A stretch of 35,147 nucleotides of DNA from a virus: positions 1 through 35,147 of the IMG/VR virus record IMGVR_UViG_3300032070_000022; one strand, 5' to 3'. Shown here one piece after another: positions 27,538 through 34,485 of the stretch. Under the pieces are notes generated by a model. The model saw only the letters and a list, made by a program, of their open reading frames with translations, did not search any database and had not been told where the DNA came from. The first letter of the stretch is position 1. Every line of letters begins with the position of its first letter. Both the position numbers and the translations under genes were made by a program.

Positions 27538-28278
27538 TTGAACGCCATCCTTCGAATCGTGACGGGCATTCTGACTTACGGACTCGGGGCCATCCTCCTG
27601 TGGCTCGCGGCCAGGGGCGTCATCCTCTCCGACGCCGACCAGCAGTGGCTGAAGGACGCCGTGCCGCCTTGCGCCGCAGCCGTAGCGGGCCTCCTGGCCA
27701 TTGCCGCGGGCGCGGGTTGGAAACACCTCAAGGCATGGCTCGCCCGGCGTAAAATGCTCGATTCTACGTTACTGCTTTTGCTTCTCCTCCCATTGTCGGC
27801 CGGCTGCATTGCGCCTACGGCGGTGCGCGAGGCGCAGGCGTGGGAAGTGGCCGTCTGGCAGGGCCATCTCGGCAACGACCAGCGCATCGAGCGGACCTGG
27901 GAGTCCGTCTTCGTCGCCACTCGGCAGGCAGACATCGACTATACGACACAAAAGACCATCGACCTCGTCAAGATGACGGCCAAGACCCCGGCCGACATCG
28001 AGGAGGGGATCAAGGCCGTCATCGCCAAACGCGACAAGGCGATGGCCGACACCCAACTCGTCGTCGCCAGGATGAGAAGTCTCGTCGCCACGAACCAGAA
28101 CGAGGCGGCCAAGGCCATGCGGGTCAACGGGGCGGTCTCGCAGTGGATGAGCGTCGGCATGGAGGCGAGCGCTATCCCCAACATCGTCAATGAGGCGTTC
28201 GGCCTCATCCAGTCCCTGGGCTTGAAGGTCCAGATGCCGGGGATTCAGACGCCGACAATCCAGCCTGCACCCGATTGA
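27538..28278 (+). CDS. membrane plus lipoprotein-like protein, possible lysis factor
   Basis: A 246-aa frame beginning with TTG, supported by AAGGAG six bases upstream. Residues 1-60 hold one or two hydrophobic helices (ILRIVTGILTYGLGAILLWLAARG, AAAVAGLLAIAAGAG). At residue 73 a second signal-like stretch (MLDSTLLLLLLLPLSAGC) looks like a lipoprotein signal peptide with a lipobox-like SAGC, followed by a helical domain (KMTAKTPADIEEGIKAVIAKRDKAM). It could be a holin-like N-part fused to a spanin-like lipoprotein, or two products through the internal ATG at 27754, although no SD precedes that ATG. Lysis is a guess. Confidence 0.5.
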   Translation: MNAILRIVTGILTYGLGAILLWLAARGVILSDADQQWLKDAVPPCAAAVAGLLAIAAGAGWKHLKAWLARRKMLDSTLLLLLLLPLSAGCIAPTAVREAQAWEVAVWQGHLGNDQRIERTWESVFVATRQADIDYTTQKTIDLVKMTAKTPADIEEGIKAVIAKRDKAMADTQLVVARMRSLVATNQNEAAKAMRVNGAVSQWMSVGMEASAIPNIVNEAFGLIQSLGLKVQMPGIQTPTIQPAPD

Positions 28279-28343
28279 CGCGCGGATGGGGATCTGTGGG
28301 GACGGTTAGGGACGCCTGGGCACAACTACGCAGGAGACGACTC

Positions 28344-28580
28344 ATGGGAAGCATCGCAGACCTTGTGAACGGGGAGTTCGCCCACCTCGATCCTGCCGCT
28401 CAGCAGGCGGCCATCGACCAGGCGGAGAGGGACATCCGAGAGATGCCCGAGGCCGACCAGGCCCGCCTGCTGGCCGCCCTCGGCGTCGAGACGCAGAATA
28501 AGAGGGACGGGGCGGCGCTGGTGGCGACGATCCGGGCGCTGGCCGCCGCCGCCGCCCAAATCGGATTCAAGTTGATCTGA
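28344..28580 (+). CDS. small helical protein, 78 aa
   Basis: I do not recognise it. It is acidic and helical: IADLVNGEFAHLDPAAQQAAIDQAERDIREM, then ARLLAALGVETQNKR and a hydrophobic end (ALVATIRALAAAAAQIGFKL). GGAG lies 9 bases before ATG at 28344; the frame upstream of it is not supported. Next to the membrane/lipoprotein ORF, it may belong to the same accessory group. Confidence 0.5.
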   Translation: MGSIADLVNGEFAHLDPAAQQAAIDQAERDIREMPEADQARLLAALGVETQNKRDGAALVATIRALAAAAAQIGFKLI

Positions 28581-28585
28581 GAAGA

Positions 28586-28643
28586 GGCACCTAAGTGCCG
28601 ACGCGCCTTGGTACTTAGGTACTCAGGCACCCAGGCACGCAGT
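28586..28643 (+). repeat. 8-bp-period repeat array R10 with inverse half
   Basis: AGGCACCTAAGTGCC then ...TTGGTACTTAGGTACTCAGGCACCCAGGCAC: mixed forward and inverse units. It ends directly at the GTTAGGAGG ribosome site of the next gene. Confidence 0.8.
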
Positions 28644-28657
28644 TAGGAGGTTTTCAC

Positions 28658-29068
28658 GTGGCAGACCTGACAGTCACACCGGCAAACGTGCTGCCTTATA
28701 GCGGCGCGAGGATCCAGACGGGCCGGGCCGGCGAAACCATCGCGGCCGGCCAGGCCCTGTACTTGAAGGACGCCGACGGGAAACTCTGGAAGGCCGACGA
28801 CGCGTCCGCCGCCAAGGCCGCCGCCGTGGGCGTCGCCCTGAACGGCGGGGCCGCGGGCCAGCCGATCTCGTACCTGGAGGCCGGGGGCGTCAACCCCGGC
28901 GCCACGGTCGTCGTCGGCGTCGTCTACGGCGTCACGGACACCCCCGGCGGGATCGGCGCGATAAGCGAGCGTGCCGTCGGGGACTATATCACCATCCTCG
29001 GCGTCGGCGTGACCGCCACGCGCATCGACGTGGCCATCAACGCCTCCGGCGTCGCCGTGCCGGCGTAG
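28658..29068 (+). CDS. decoration-like (DUF2190-type) protein
   Basis: A 136-aa protein with the pattern GETIAAGQALYLKDADGKLWKADDASAAKAAAVGVALNG and GQPISYLEAGGVNPGATVVVGVVYGVT, seen in DUF2190-like capsid decoration and head-associated proteins. Gly/Val/Ala-rich strands and few charged residues fit a surface protein. GTG at 28658 has AGGAGG seven bases before it. Its place is inside the tail block rather than next to the capsid gene, so it may decorate the tail tube instead. Confidence 0.58.
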   Translation: MADLTVTPANVLPYSGARIQTGRAGETIAAGQALYLKDADGKLWKADDASAAKAAAVGVALNGGAAGQPISYLEAGGVNPGATVVVGVVYGVTDTPGGIGAISERAVGDYITILGVGVTATRIDVAINASGVAVPA

Positions 29069-29079
29069 TCAAGAAACAG

Positions 29080-29179
29080 GCGCCTAAGTGCCTGAGTACC
29101 TAAGTACCTGAGTGCCCAGGGACGGAGGCGCCCAGGGACCTAGGGACCCAGGCACCCAGGCACCAAGGCACGGAGGCAC
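29080..29179 (+). repeat. 8-bp-period repeat array R11 with inverse half
   Basis: About 100 bp: forward units up to GAGTGCCC, then mostly inverse units (AGGGACCT, AGGGACCC, AGGCACCC, AGGCACCA, AGGCACGG). The final unit variant CGGAGGCACC supplies GGAGG, the ribosome site of the next gene. Confidence 0.85.
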
Positions 29180-29183
29180 CGAC

Positions 29184-29696
29184 GTGAAAACATTCACCGA
29201 CGCCGAAGGCCGCACGTGGGAGGTCCTGGTCGACGTCTCGACGGTGAGGCTCGTCCGCACCGCCCTTGGCGTCGACCTCATGGAGGTGGCCGCCGGCGAC
29301 CTCCTGGCCCGCTTTTGCCGAGACCCCTGTCTCCTGGTGGACATTCTCTACGTCCTTTCGGCCCCGGCGCCCGGTTTCGAGGCGGTGAAAAAGGAGGAGT
29401 TCGAGCGGGCGATGCGGGGCGACGTGCTGGACCAGGCCGCCGCGGCCCTCGCAGAGGAAATTCTCGATTTTTTCCCACGGGCCCGGCGCCTCCAGGCGCT
29501 GGGAAAACTCGTGGAGGCCGTGCACGCCGAAGAGGCGGCGGTGAAAGAGGCGACCCGGATCCTCGCCCCCCTGGCGGCGGCAGAAACGCCGGCGCAGGCC
29601 GTAAAGGAGAGCGAAAAACCGCCGCCGGCCGACGATCCAGCCGCCGCAGCCAAGGCTGCTCCGGCGGAGGCGGCAAGACCCGGCCTCGTCGGCTGA
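29184..29696 (+). CDS. tail assembly chaperone (gpG-like)
   Basis: A 170-aa protein: VKTFTDAEGRTWEVLVDVSTVRLVRTALGVDLMEVAAGDLLARFCRDPCLLVDILYVLSAP and a helical part (EFERAMRGDVLDQAAAALAEEILDF), then an Ala/Pro-rich tail. This is the pattern of tail assembly chaperones of lambda gpG type. It begins with GTG at 29184, whose GGAGG comes from repeat array R11. A -1 frame reading continues past its stop into a second domain (next feature). Possible slip sites are T-TTT-TTC (29468-29474) and GAA-AAA (29613-29618). Confidence 0.68.
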   Translation: MKTFTDAEGRTWEVLVDVSTVRLVRTALGVDLMEVAAGDLLARFCRDPCLLVDILYVLSAPAPGFEAVKKEEFERAMRGDVLDQAAAALAEEILDFFPRARRLQALGKLVEAVHAEEAAVKEATRILAPLAAAETPAQAVKESEKPPPADDPAAAAKAAPAEAARPGLVG

Positions 29697-30016
29697 GCGC
29701 CCAAGAAATCTGGCGCCTGGTCTGGCAACTCGCCGGCGTCTGCGGCGTCGACCCTTCCGGCCTGACTCTCCGGGACCTGGCCTGGATGGCCGAGGCCCGC
29801 CGCCGGGACGAGTGGGGTCGCCTATCGTGCCTCCTCGCGCACCTCGCCAACATAGCCAGCGGCGCGAGGTGGACGCGCAAGATGCTGCCGGAGGATTTCA
29901 ACTTCTATGCGACGAGACGCTTTTCAGGAAAGAGCGGCGCGGGCGGGGGCATGACGGTGACGGGCCGGAACGTCCGGGTGCTGAAGCAGGTGTTCGTGGA
30001 TCAAAAGACAAAGTAG
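29693..30016 (+). CDS. tail chaperone extension (gpGT-like) in the -1 frame
   Basis: The -1 frame is open through the end of the previous gene to 30016 and encodes EIWRLVWQLAGVCGVDPSGLTLRDLAWMAEARRRDEWGR, then LLAHLANIASGARWTRKMLPEDFNFYA. This pattern is typical of the second chaperone domain (T part) after a frameshift. There is no usable ATG, GTG or TTG with a ribosome site before LSAQEIW; the listed start is a CTG at the junction. It is probably made only as a fusion by programmed -1 frameshift. Confidence 0.6.
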   Translation: MSAQEIWRLVWQLAGVCGVDPSGLTLRDLAWMAEARRRDEWGRLSCLLAHLANIASGARWTRKMLPEDFNFYATRRFSGKSGAGGGMTVTGRNVRVLKQVFVDQKTK

Positions 30017-30116
30017 GTGCCGAGGCAACTGGGTGCCGAGGTGCCGGGGTAAGCGGCACCGAGGAACCCGGGCACCAGGGCACCCAGGCACTCAGGCACG
30101 GAGGCACTTAGGAACC
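30014..30116 (+). repeat. 8-bp-period repeat array R12 with inverse half
   Basis: Forward units (AGGTGCCG, AGGCAACT, GGGTGCCG, AGGTGCCG) then inverse units (GGGCACCA, GGGCACCC, AGGCACTC, AGGCACGG, AGGCACTT). It ends in AGGAACC before the GTG of the next gene. Confidence 0.8.
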
Positions 30117-30120
30117 TGTC

Positions 30121-30870
30121 GTGATAACGTTCGCCGTCAAAAAGTGGTTCTTCGACCAGCCGCGGGTCCGGGCCCTCCTGGAACCGGCCGTGGCGGACTA
30201 CCTCGAGCACCTCGGCGCGTGGATCCGGACGACCGCCCAGCGCTCGATGCGTTATCGCAAGTATGGGTCGGCCTCCGCCCCCGGCCAACCCCCTAGCGCG
30301 CACCGACCGCGCGCGTTGTTGCGCCAACACATCTACTACTGCCTCGATCCCCAGACCCGGACGGTCGTCGTCGGCGCTCAAGTCTTCGCATCTCCCAACT
30401 TTGAACGGGGGGCGTCGATGGGCTGGAATGTCCCCTTCGTCCAGGAGCATGGTTTCAGCGGGACTCGCCGCCTCCGCAACTGGCGCTGGAAACTGGGCAT
30501 GCGGGGTTGGGGCCTGGGCGCTTCGGGCTGGCCACCGCGGCCCTACCAGGTCGGCGACTTCGCTGTCATTCGCGGGACGACGTACCTGCCGGATCGGCCC
30601 GAAGGCGGCGCCCTTATCCGAAGCGCGGAGGGTCGCCTGCACGAAGTGAAAAGATACGCCAACGTGATCCTCTTGAGAACGCCCTTGCAGGCGGCGCGCG
30701 CCACGATGCTGCGTCCGCTGATTTATGGACCGATGGTTCTGGAACGTAAGGTGACTTATCCCCCCAGACCGTTTATCTCGGCGGCGATGTACACGGCCAT
30801 CGACTTGGGGTTGCCCAAGAAGTTCGCCCGGCAGGCGCTTCAGAGGTTCGGGCTGAGACGAAGTGCCTGA
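30121..30870 (+). CDS. minor tail or neck protein, 249 aa
   Basis: A protein with an N-terminal helix (WFFDQPRVRALLEPAVADYLEHLGAWIRTTAQRSMRYRK), an insert rich in basic and aromatic residues (GTRRLRNWRWKLGMRGWGLGASGW) and an end like gp10-type proteins (PPRPFISAAMYTAIDLGLPKKFARQALQRFGL). HK97 gp10-like proteins join the tail to the head, but the position after the chaperones also fits a minor tail protein. GTG at 30121 has AGGAA (from the repeat) upstream. Confidence 0.5.
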   Translation: MITFAVKKWFFDQPRVRALLEPAVADYLEHLGAWIRTTAQRSMRYRKYGSASAPGQPPSAHRPRALLRQHIYYCLDPQTRTVVVGAQVFASPNFERGASMGWNVPFVQEHGFSGTRRLRNWRWKLGMRGWGLGASGWPPRPYQVGDFAVIRGTTYLPDRPEGGALIRSAEGRLHEVKRYANVILLRTPLQAARATMLRPLIYGPMVLERKVTYPPRPFISAAMYTAIDLGLPKKFARQALQRFGLRRSA

Positions 30871-30897
30871 GTACCTAAGTACCTAAGTGCCTAAGTA
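30863..30897 (+). repeat. 8-bp-period repeat array R13
   Basis: AGTGCCTG, AGTACCTA, AGTACCTA, AGTGCCTA, AGTAACGG: all forward. The stop codon of the upstream gene (TGA) is made by the first unit. Confidence 0.9.
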
Positions 30898-30909
30898 ACG
30901 GAAAAAAAG

Positions 30910-32199
30910 ATGCCTTCGGCAAGAGAACTTCGGGCCGGCCTGGTGTTCGTCGAGATGGGGATCGACCGCGCATTCCTCCAGGCGGAACTCGACAAGGCCA
31001 AGGCCCAGGTGGCGAAGACCGCCGCGGACATGAACAAGGCGGGCGCAGCGGGGGGGGGCTTCGGGGCGGGGGCGGGCGGGCCACCTGCCGGCAAGTGGAT
31101 GCAGATGGTGGCACGCGGGGCCGGCGTCGCCTATGGCCTGGAGACCCTCGCCGGCACGGTCAGCGGCTTCATCGCCCTCCTGAAGGGAGACTGGGAAGGG
31201 GCGATCAAGGGCATCAGACAGGTGCCGGTCCTCGGCGCCGTTGCGGTCGATGTGGCCGACGCGGTCGACGCCCTGTTCCTCGGGACCAAGGCCTATGTCG
31301 CCGGCCTCAAGAAGGCCGCCCAGGAGTTCCAGGACTATACGACCGGCGTCAGCGGCCTCGGGGAACTCGGCCTCAAGTTCCAGCGCCGCGCATGGATGAT
31401 CGGCCAGGGGCCCGGGGCGGAGGCGGCAGAGAAGATCCACGAGGAGGCCATGACGGCAATCCACGAGGCGATGGAAATCGCCCGGAAAAAGGGGATCGAT
31501 ACCGAGACGCATCCGGGTTTCAAGAAGACCCTCCGGGACATCGTAAACTGGGAGAACAAGGCGACCGCGGAGGCGGCCCGGGCCCCCGACATCAAGAAGT
31601 ACCAGGACGCCCTGGCGAGGGCGGAAGACGATTGGGCAAAACTCAATTTGTCGGAGGAGGAATACATCGCCCGCCAGATCGAAATGCTGGGGTTGCCGGC
31701 GGAACAGGAATACCGCCTGATCGACCTTCTCCTGGAGAACAAGGAGACCGCCGAGAAACAGAAGGAGGCCGCCGAGGGCGCCAAGAAGGCCGCGGAGGAG
31801 GCGTCCCGGATGCGGCAGGAGGTCCTGGACGACGCCCGCCGGCACGACGAAGAGCGCGTGCGAACGCTGGAGGAGATCACTCGCTCCGTCGAGACGCCCG
31901 AAGAAGAGTTCATGCGCCGCAAAGGGGAACTCGACAAGGCCCTCGAGGAAGGCCTGCCGCAGGACATCTACGAGCGCGCCATTCGAAAGGCCCTCGAACA
32001 GGCCGCCGCGGCCTTGCCCGACCTCGTCGGTTCGACGTACCGCGCGAAGGGGACGTTCTGGGGCATGGAGTCGGCGATGGGCATGGGGGGCGCCGGCGGG
32101 ACCGAGGTCCTGCTTCGCAAGACCGCCGATTCGAGCGAGAAAACCGCCCGCCTGCTTCAGAGGTTGGCGGACGAGGGGATTCCGCTGGTGTGGAATTGA
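30910..32199 (+). CDS. tape measure protein
   Basis: A 429-aa mostly helical protein. The N-part (DRAFLQAELDKAKAQVAKTAADMNKAG) is coiled coil, followed by a Gly-rich insert, a hydrophobic stretch (YGLETLAGTVSGFIALLKGDW, VLGAVAVDVADAVDALFLG) and long charged helices (ENKETAEKQKEAAEGAKKAAEEASRMRQEVLDDARRHDEERV). This layout is typical of tape measure proteins, which set tail length. It is short; taking about 0.15 nm per residue, the tail would be around 65 nm. It follows the chaperone genes as in other siphophages. Confidence 0.7.
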   Translation: MPSARELRAGLVFVEMGIDRAFLQAELDKAKAQVAKTAADMNKAGAAGGGFGAGAGGPPAGKWMQMVARGAGVAYGLETLAGTVSGFIALLKGDWEGAIKGIRQVPVLGAVAVDVADAVDALFLGTKAYVAGLKKAAQEFQDYTTGVSGLGELGLKFQRRAWMIGQGPGAEAAEKIHEEAMTAIHEAMEIARKKGIDTETHPGFKKTLRDIVNWENKATAEAARAPDIKKYQDALARAEDDWAKLNLSEEEYIARQIEMLGLPAEQEYRLIDLLLENKETAEKQKEAAEGAKKAAEEASRMRQEVLDDARRHDEERVRTLEEITRSVETPEEEFMRRKGELDKALEEGLPQDIYERAIRKALEQAAAALPDLVGSTYRAKGTFWGMESAMGMGGAGGTEVLLRKTADSSEKTARLLQRLADEGIPLVWN

Positions 32200-32205
32200 C
32201 AAAAC

Positions 32206-32275
32206 GGGTGCCTGGGTGACCAGGTGCCTGGGTACATCGGTACTTAGGTACACAGACACTTCGGCACCTCGGCAC
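32206..32275 (+). repeat. 8-bp-period repeat array R14 with inverse half
   Basis: GGTGCCTG, GGTGACCA, GGTGCCTG, GGTACATC, GGTACTTAGGTACACAGACACTTCGGCACCTCGGCAC: forward then inverse units. It fills the gap after the tape measure gene. Confidence 0.8.
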
Positions 32276-32288
32276 GAGGGTTCAAGCA

Positions 32289-33134
32289 ATGGCGGCGACG
32301 GCAGAGGAACAGGCCAATTCGCGCGAACTGGGCGCGACTTCCGGCCGGATCGGCTACCTGGTGACGGGTGCCGCGACGGAGGCCGATGCGCGGGTCGCCA
32401 TCCTCGCCGCCGCCCCTTCCACCTTCGGCGGCTTCACGCGCCGCGACGCGACCGCCAAGGTCTCCGACGACATCGCCGGGACCTGGCTGGGCGAGGCCAC
32501 CTACGGGGCCCCCGGGGCCAAGGTTCTCTCGGCCGGCGAGGTGACGATCTCGGGGACGCCCGGCGGGGCGTTTCAGATCCGCCGCTGCTCCGCAACGCTC
32601 TCCCAGACCGAAGTCCTCGCGTGCCTGCTGGCCACCGGTTTCGGCCGGACCACCCACATGACCCACGGCTTCGAGTTGCTCGGCTCCTATCCGACGGGCG
32701 CCCCCGATTTCGGCGGGGCCATCAACGTCAAACGCAACGGGGACGTCCAGGAGGTCGAGGGGGTCGATGTGCCCCCCGGCGCCCAGAACAGTGCGGCCAT
32801 CACCATCACCGTCAACGATTTCACGCTCAACCTGAACAAGGGCCAGTGCCTCTTCCAGGGCCTCGGTTGGCAGGAGCGCCCGGACGGCCTCTGGGAACTG
32901 GCGTGGGATTTCAGCGTCATGGCCGACTTCCACGCCCTGGAGATCGACGGAATCACCGGCATCGAGCAGCCCGCCTGGTCGTATCTCTGGGTCTTCTATG
33001 AAACCAAGTCCGACGACACCGCCCACTGCCTCGTCGAGCGGGCCAAGGCGGTGTACGTCCACCGGGTCTACGACGCGGTGGACTTCGCGGACCTGGGCAC
33101 TGGCTGCATAAACTCGGTCGAAGAGGAGCCGTGA
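32289..33134 (+). CDS. tail-tip protein of unknown family, 281 aa
   Basis: A beta-rich protein with many Gly/Thr residues: GEVTISGTPGGAFQIRRCSATLS, INVKRNGDVQEVEGVDVPPGAQNSAAITITVNDFTLNLNKGQ, WSYLWVFYETKSDDTAHCLV. It sits right after the tape measure gene, where distal tail or baseplate proteins lie. No family is recognised. GAGGG stands 8 bases before the ATG. Three to four cysteines are present. A structural tail role is inferred from position. Confidence 0.5.
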   Translation: MAATAEEQANSRELGATSGRIGYLVTGAATEADARVAILAAAPSTFGGFTRRDATAKVSDDIAGTWLGEATYGAPGAKVLSAGEVTISGTPGGAFQIRRCSATLSQTEVLACLLATGFGRTTHMTHGFELLGSYPTGAPDFGGAINVKRNGDVQEVEGVDVPPGAQNSAAITITVNDFTLNLNKGQCLFQGLGWQERPDGLWELAWDFSVMADFHALEIDGITGIEQPAWSYLWVFYETKSDDTAHCLVERAKAVYVHRVYDAVDFADLGTGCINSVEEEP

Positions 33135-33138
33135 ACGA

Positions 33139-33176
33139 CCAGTGACTGAGTAACTGAGTACCTAAGTACCTGAGTC
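33139..33176 (+). repeat. 8-bp-period repeat array R15
   Basis: CAGTGACT, GAGTAACT, GAGTACCT, AAGTACCT, GAGTC: links the GAGTGAC variant and the AAGTACCT variant in one array, showing they are one family. Confidence 0.9.
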
Positions 33177-33182
33177 AACGAC

Positions 33183-34058
33183 ATGGCAAATGAGAGAGCG
33201 GTGCCGGGCCAGCCGTTCCGTCCGTCCGCGCGGGTGCAGAACGAACTCCTCGCGCTCCTCGACGCCTGGCGGAGCGGCGAACTCGCCAGCGGCGGCGGCG
33301 CTGGGATGGGCGGCGCTGGGATGGGCGGCATCGTCCCCGTCCGCAACGACAGCGGCGGCGACCTCGACCGTTTCGCCGTCCTGGGCATCAACGGCGTGAT
33401 ATACACGCCCAACCAGAACCTGGACGGATTCAAGAACGGCCCGGCCCTCGCGGGCGTTACGCCGAATTATCCTGACGCCGGGATGGGCGGTCATCGAAAC
33501 AAGTTCGTCGTTCTCCAGGAGCCGCTCGCCTCTTCCGGCATCGGCCGGGCCATGATCCTCGGCGTCACGCCCGTCAAGGTCAATGTCCTGAATCTCTACC
33601 AGCAGGCGGTGGACGTCGAGAACGGAAATGCGACGAGGCTACGTTCCTGCTGGATGGGCGGTGGCCGGATCCTCTGCCGGCCGGATGCGTTGGGGGAGCA
33701 GTGGGCCTTCGTCGCCGTCGGGTTCCCGGCCGAGCCGATGCAGGGTTTCTGGGCCAAAGTGACCTCCGTCCAATCGGAGTATCTCTACTGGCACTACAAG
33801 TACACATTTGTCGAAGTCGAAAAGGGCATCCTGCGGGCGTTCGACGACGCGGGCGAGGATACGCACTGGGTCCCGGTAACGGGCGGACGGTGCGGCGTCC
33901 TTCGCCTGGGCCCCGAGAACGGCATACCCGAGAACGACGACTTCGTCAGTAAACTGCACGTCGGTTCCGTCACTTGGGTCAGACCTGTGTGGACGGCGAA
34001 CACCGGCGACCCGCAGTACGACCTGGAATACTGGGCCTCCTCGATCAGTTACGGCTAA
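33183..34058 (+). CDS. tail-tip or fibre protein, 291 aa
   Basis: An N-terminal helix (SARVQNELLALLDAWRSGELA), a Gly-rich linker with two GAGMGG repeats, then a beta-rich region (IVPVRNDSGGDLDRFAVLGINGVIYTP, GVTPVKVNVLNLYQQAVDVENGNATRLRSC, YLYWHYKYTFVEVEKG). It may be a fibre or host-contact protein at the tail tip; no family is recognised. There is no SD before the ATG, only the end of repeat array R15. The last residues, LEYWASSISYG, look like a natural end. Confidence 0.5.
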   Translation: MANERAVPGQPFRPSARVQNELLALLDAWRSGELASGGGAGMGGAGMGGIVPVRNDSGGDLDRFAVLGINGVIYTPNQNLDGFKNGPALAGVTPNYPDAGMGGHRNKFVVLQEPLASSGIGRAMILGVTPVKVNVLNLYQQAVDVENGNATRLRSCWMGGGRILCRPDALGEQWAFVAVGFPAEPMQGFWAKVTSVQSEYLYWHYKYTFVEVEKGILRAFDDAGEDTHWVPVTGGRCGVLRLGPENGIPENDDFVSKLHVGSVTWVRPVWTANTGDPQYDLEYWASSISYG

Positions 34059-34081
34059 CGGGCGGTCGATGGCGGTGACCC

Positions 34082-34360
34082 ATGCTCGTCAAGGCCGAGG
34101 ACATTCCGGCAGCCGTTCGTCAAGTCCCGCTGGCCTGCGTGCACCAGGTCATCCGGCCCCGGCCGCCCTGGGCGCGGCTGGAAGGCTGGGGCGACTGTCT
34201 TTCGTGCTCAGCCGACGCCGCCAACGCCGCCTGCGCCGGATACCGTCCTTTCCCCGCGCCCCAAGGAAAGGCGCCAACCGCAAAGTCGCCGACGCGTCAA
34301 AGCCGCTATGGCGACGGCGCGAGCGCGAAGAGCGCAAAGGAAAGAGGCGTCCTCGTTTGA
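34082..34360 (+). CDS. small Cys-containing protein with repeat-derived C-terminus, 92 aa
   Basis: Residues 1-60 (LVKAEDIPAAVRQVPLACVHQVI..., GDCLSCSADAANAAC) look real, with four or five cysteines that might bind zinc. The last third (KSPTRQSRYGDGASAKSAKERGVLV) is encoded by the 36-bp element and the CGCAAAG palindrome, so the original end has been replaced. Only a weak GGTGACCC ribosome site is present. It could instead be a degraded gene. Confidence 0.4.
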   Translation: MLVKAEDIPAAVRQVPLACVHQVIRPRPPWARLEGWGDCLSCSADAANAACAGYRPFPAPQGKAPTAKSPTRQSRYGDGASAKSAKERGVLV

Positions 34361-34412
34361 AAAACAAGAGGTCCTGGCCTTCCTTTGCGTTCTTTGCGCC
34401 CTTTGCGGTTCA
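34276..34412. repeat. CGCAAAG palindrome, full copy 3, split by a 36-bp element
   Basis: The left arm (AACCGCAAAG, then after the insert AGCGCGAAGAGCGCAAAGG) and the right arm (CCTTTGCGTTCTTTGCG, CCCTTTGCGGTT, ending 34410) pair as in copies 1 and 2. The 36 bp at 34286-34321 interrupt the left arm exactly. Confidence 0.8.
34286..34321. repeat. 36-bp dispersed element, copy 2
   Basis: One mismatch to 18654-18689. It has inserted between AAAG and AGCGCG of the surrounding palindrome; removing it restores a normal arm. Confidence 0.8.
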
Positions 34413-34415
34413 GGC

Positions 34416-34443
34416 TTGACAGGCCGACGCTTCCCGATATGAT
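34416..34443 (+). promoter_or_regulatory. consensus sigma70 promoter, module D
   Basis: TTGACA (34416-34421), a 16-bp spacer and TATGAT (34438-34443). The leader after it has a GAGGC/GCCTC stem but no T-run. It drives the Gam-like gene. Confidence 0.75.
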
Positions 34444-34485
34444 GCCCCTGGAGGCGCGGTTCGGCGGGCCTCGTGGAGCCCTGGC

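Noticed and set aside
24744-32275. Possible CRISPR array
   Set aside because: The repeat unit is 8 bp with no spacers and occurs once per gene gap; no Cas genes.
30883-32289. 468-codon minus-strand frame opposite the tape measure gene
   Set aside because: Its start and end lie in the 8-bp repeats and it mirrors the helical tape measure codons.
33183-34058. Possible diversity-generating retroelement target at the tail tip
   Set aside because: No reverse transcriptase or template repeat is present in the window and the C-terminus lacks an adenine-rich variable pattern.
34069-34419. 116-codon plus-strand frame overlapping the 92-aa gene
   Set aside because: Translation consists largely of Arg-rich and repeat-derived residues; the other frame has a more natural N-terminus.
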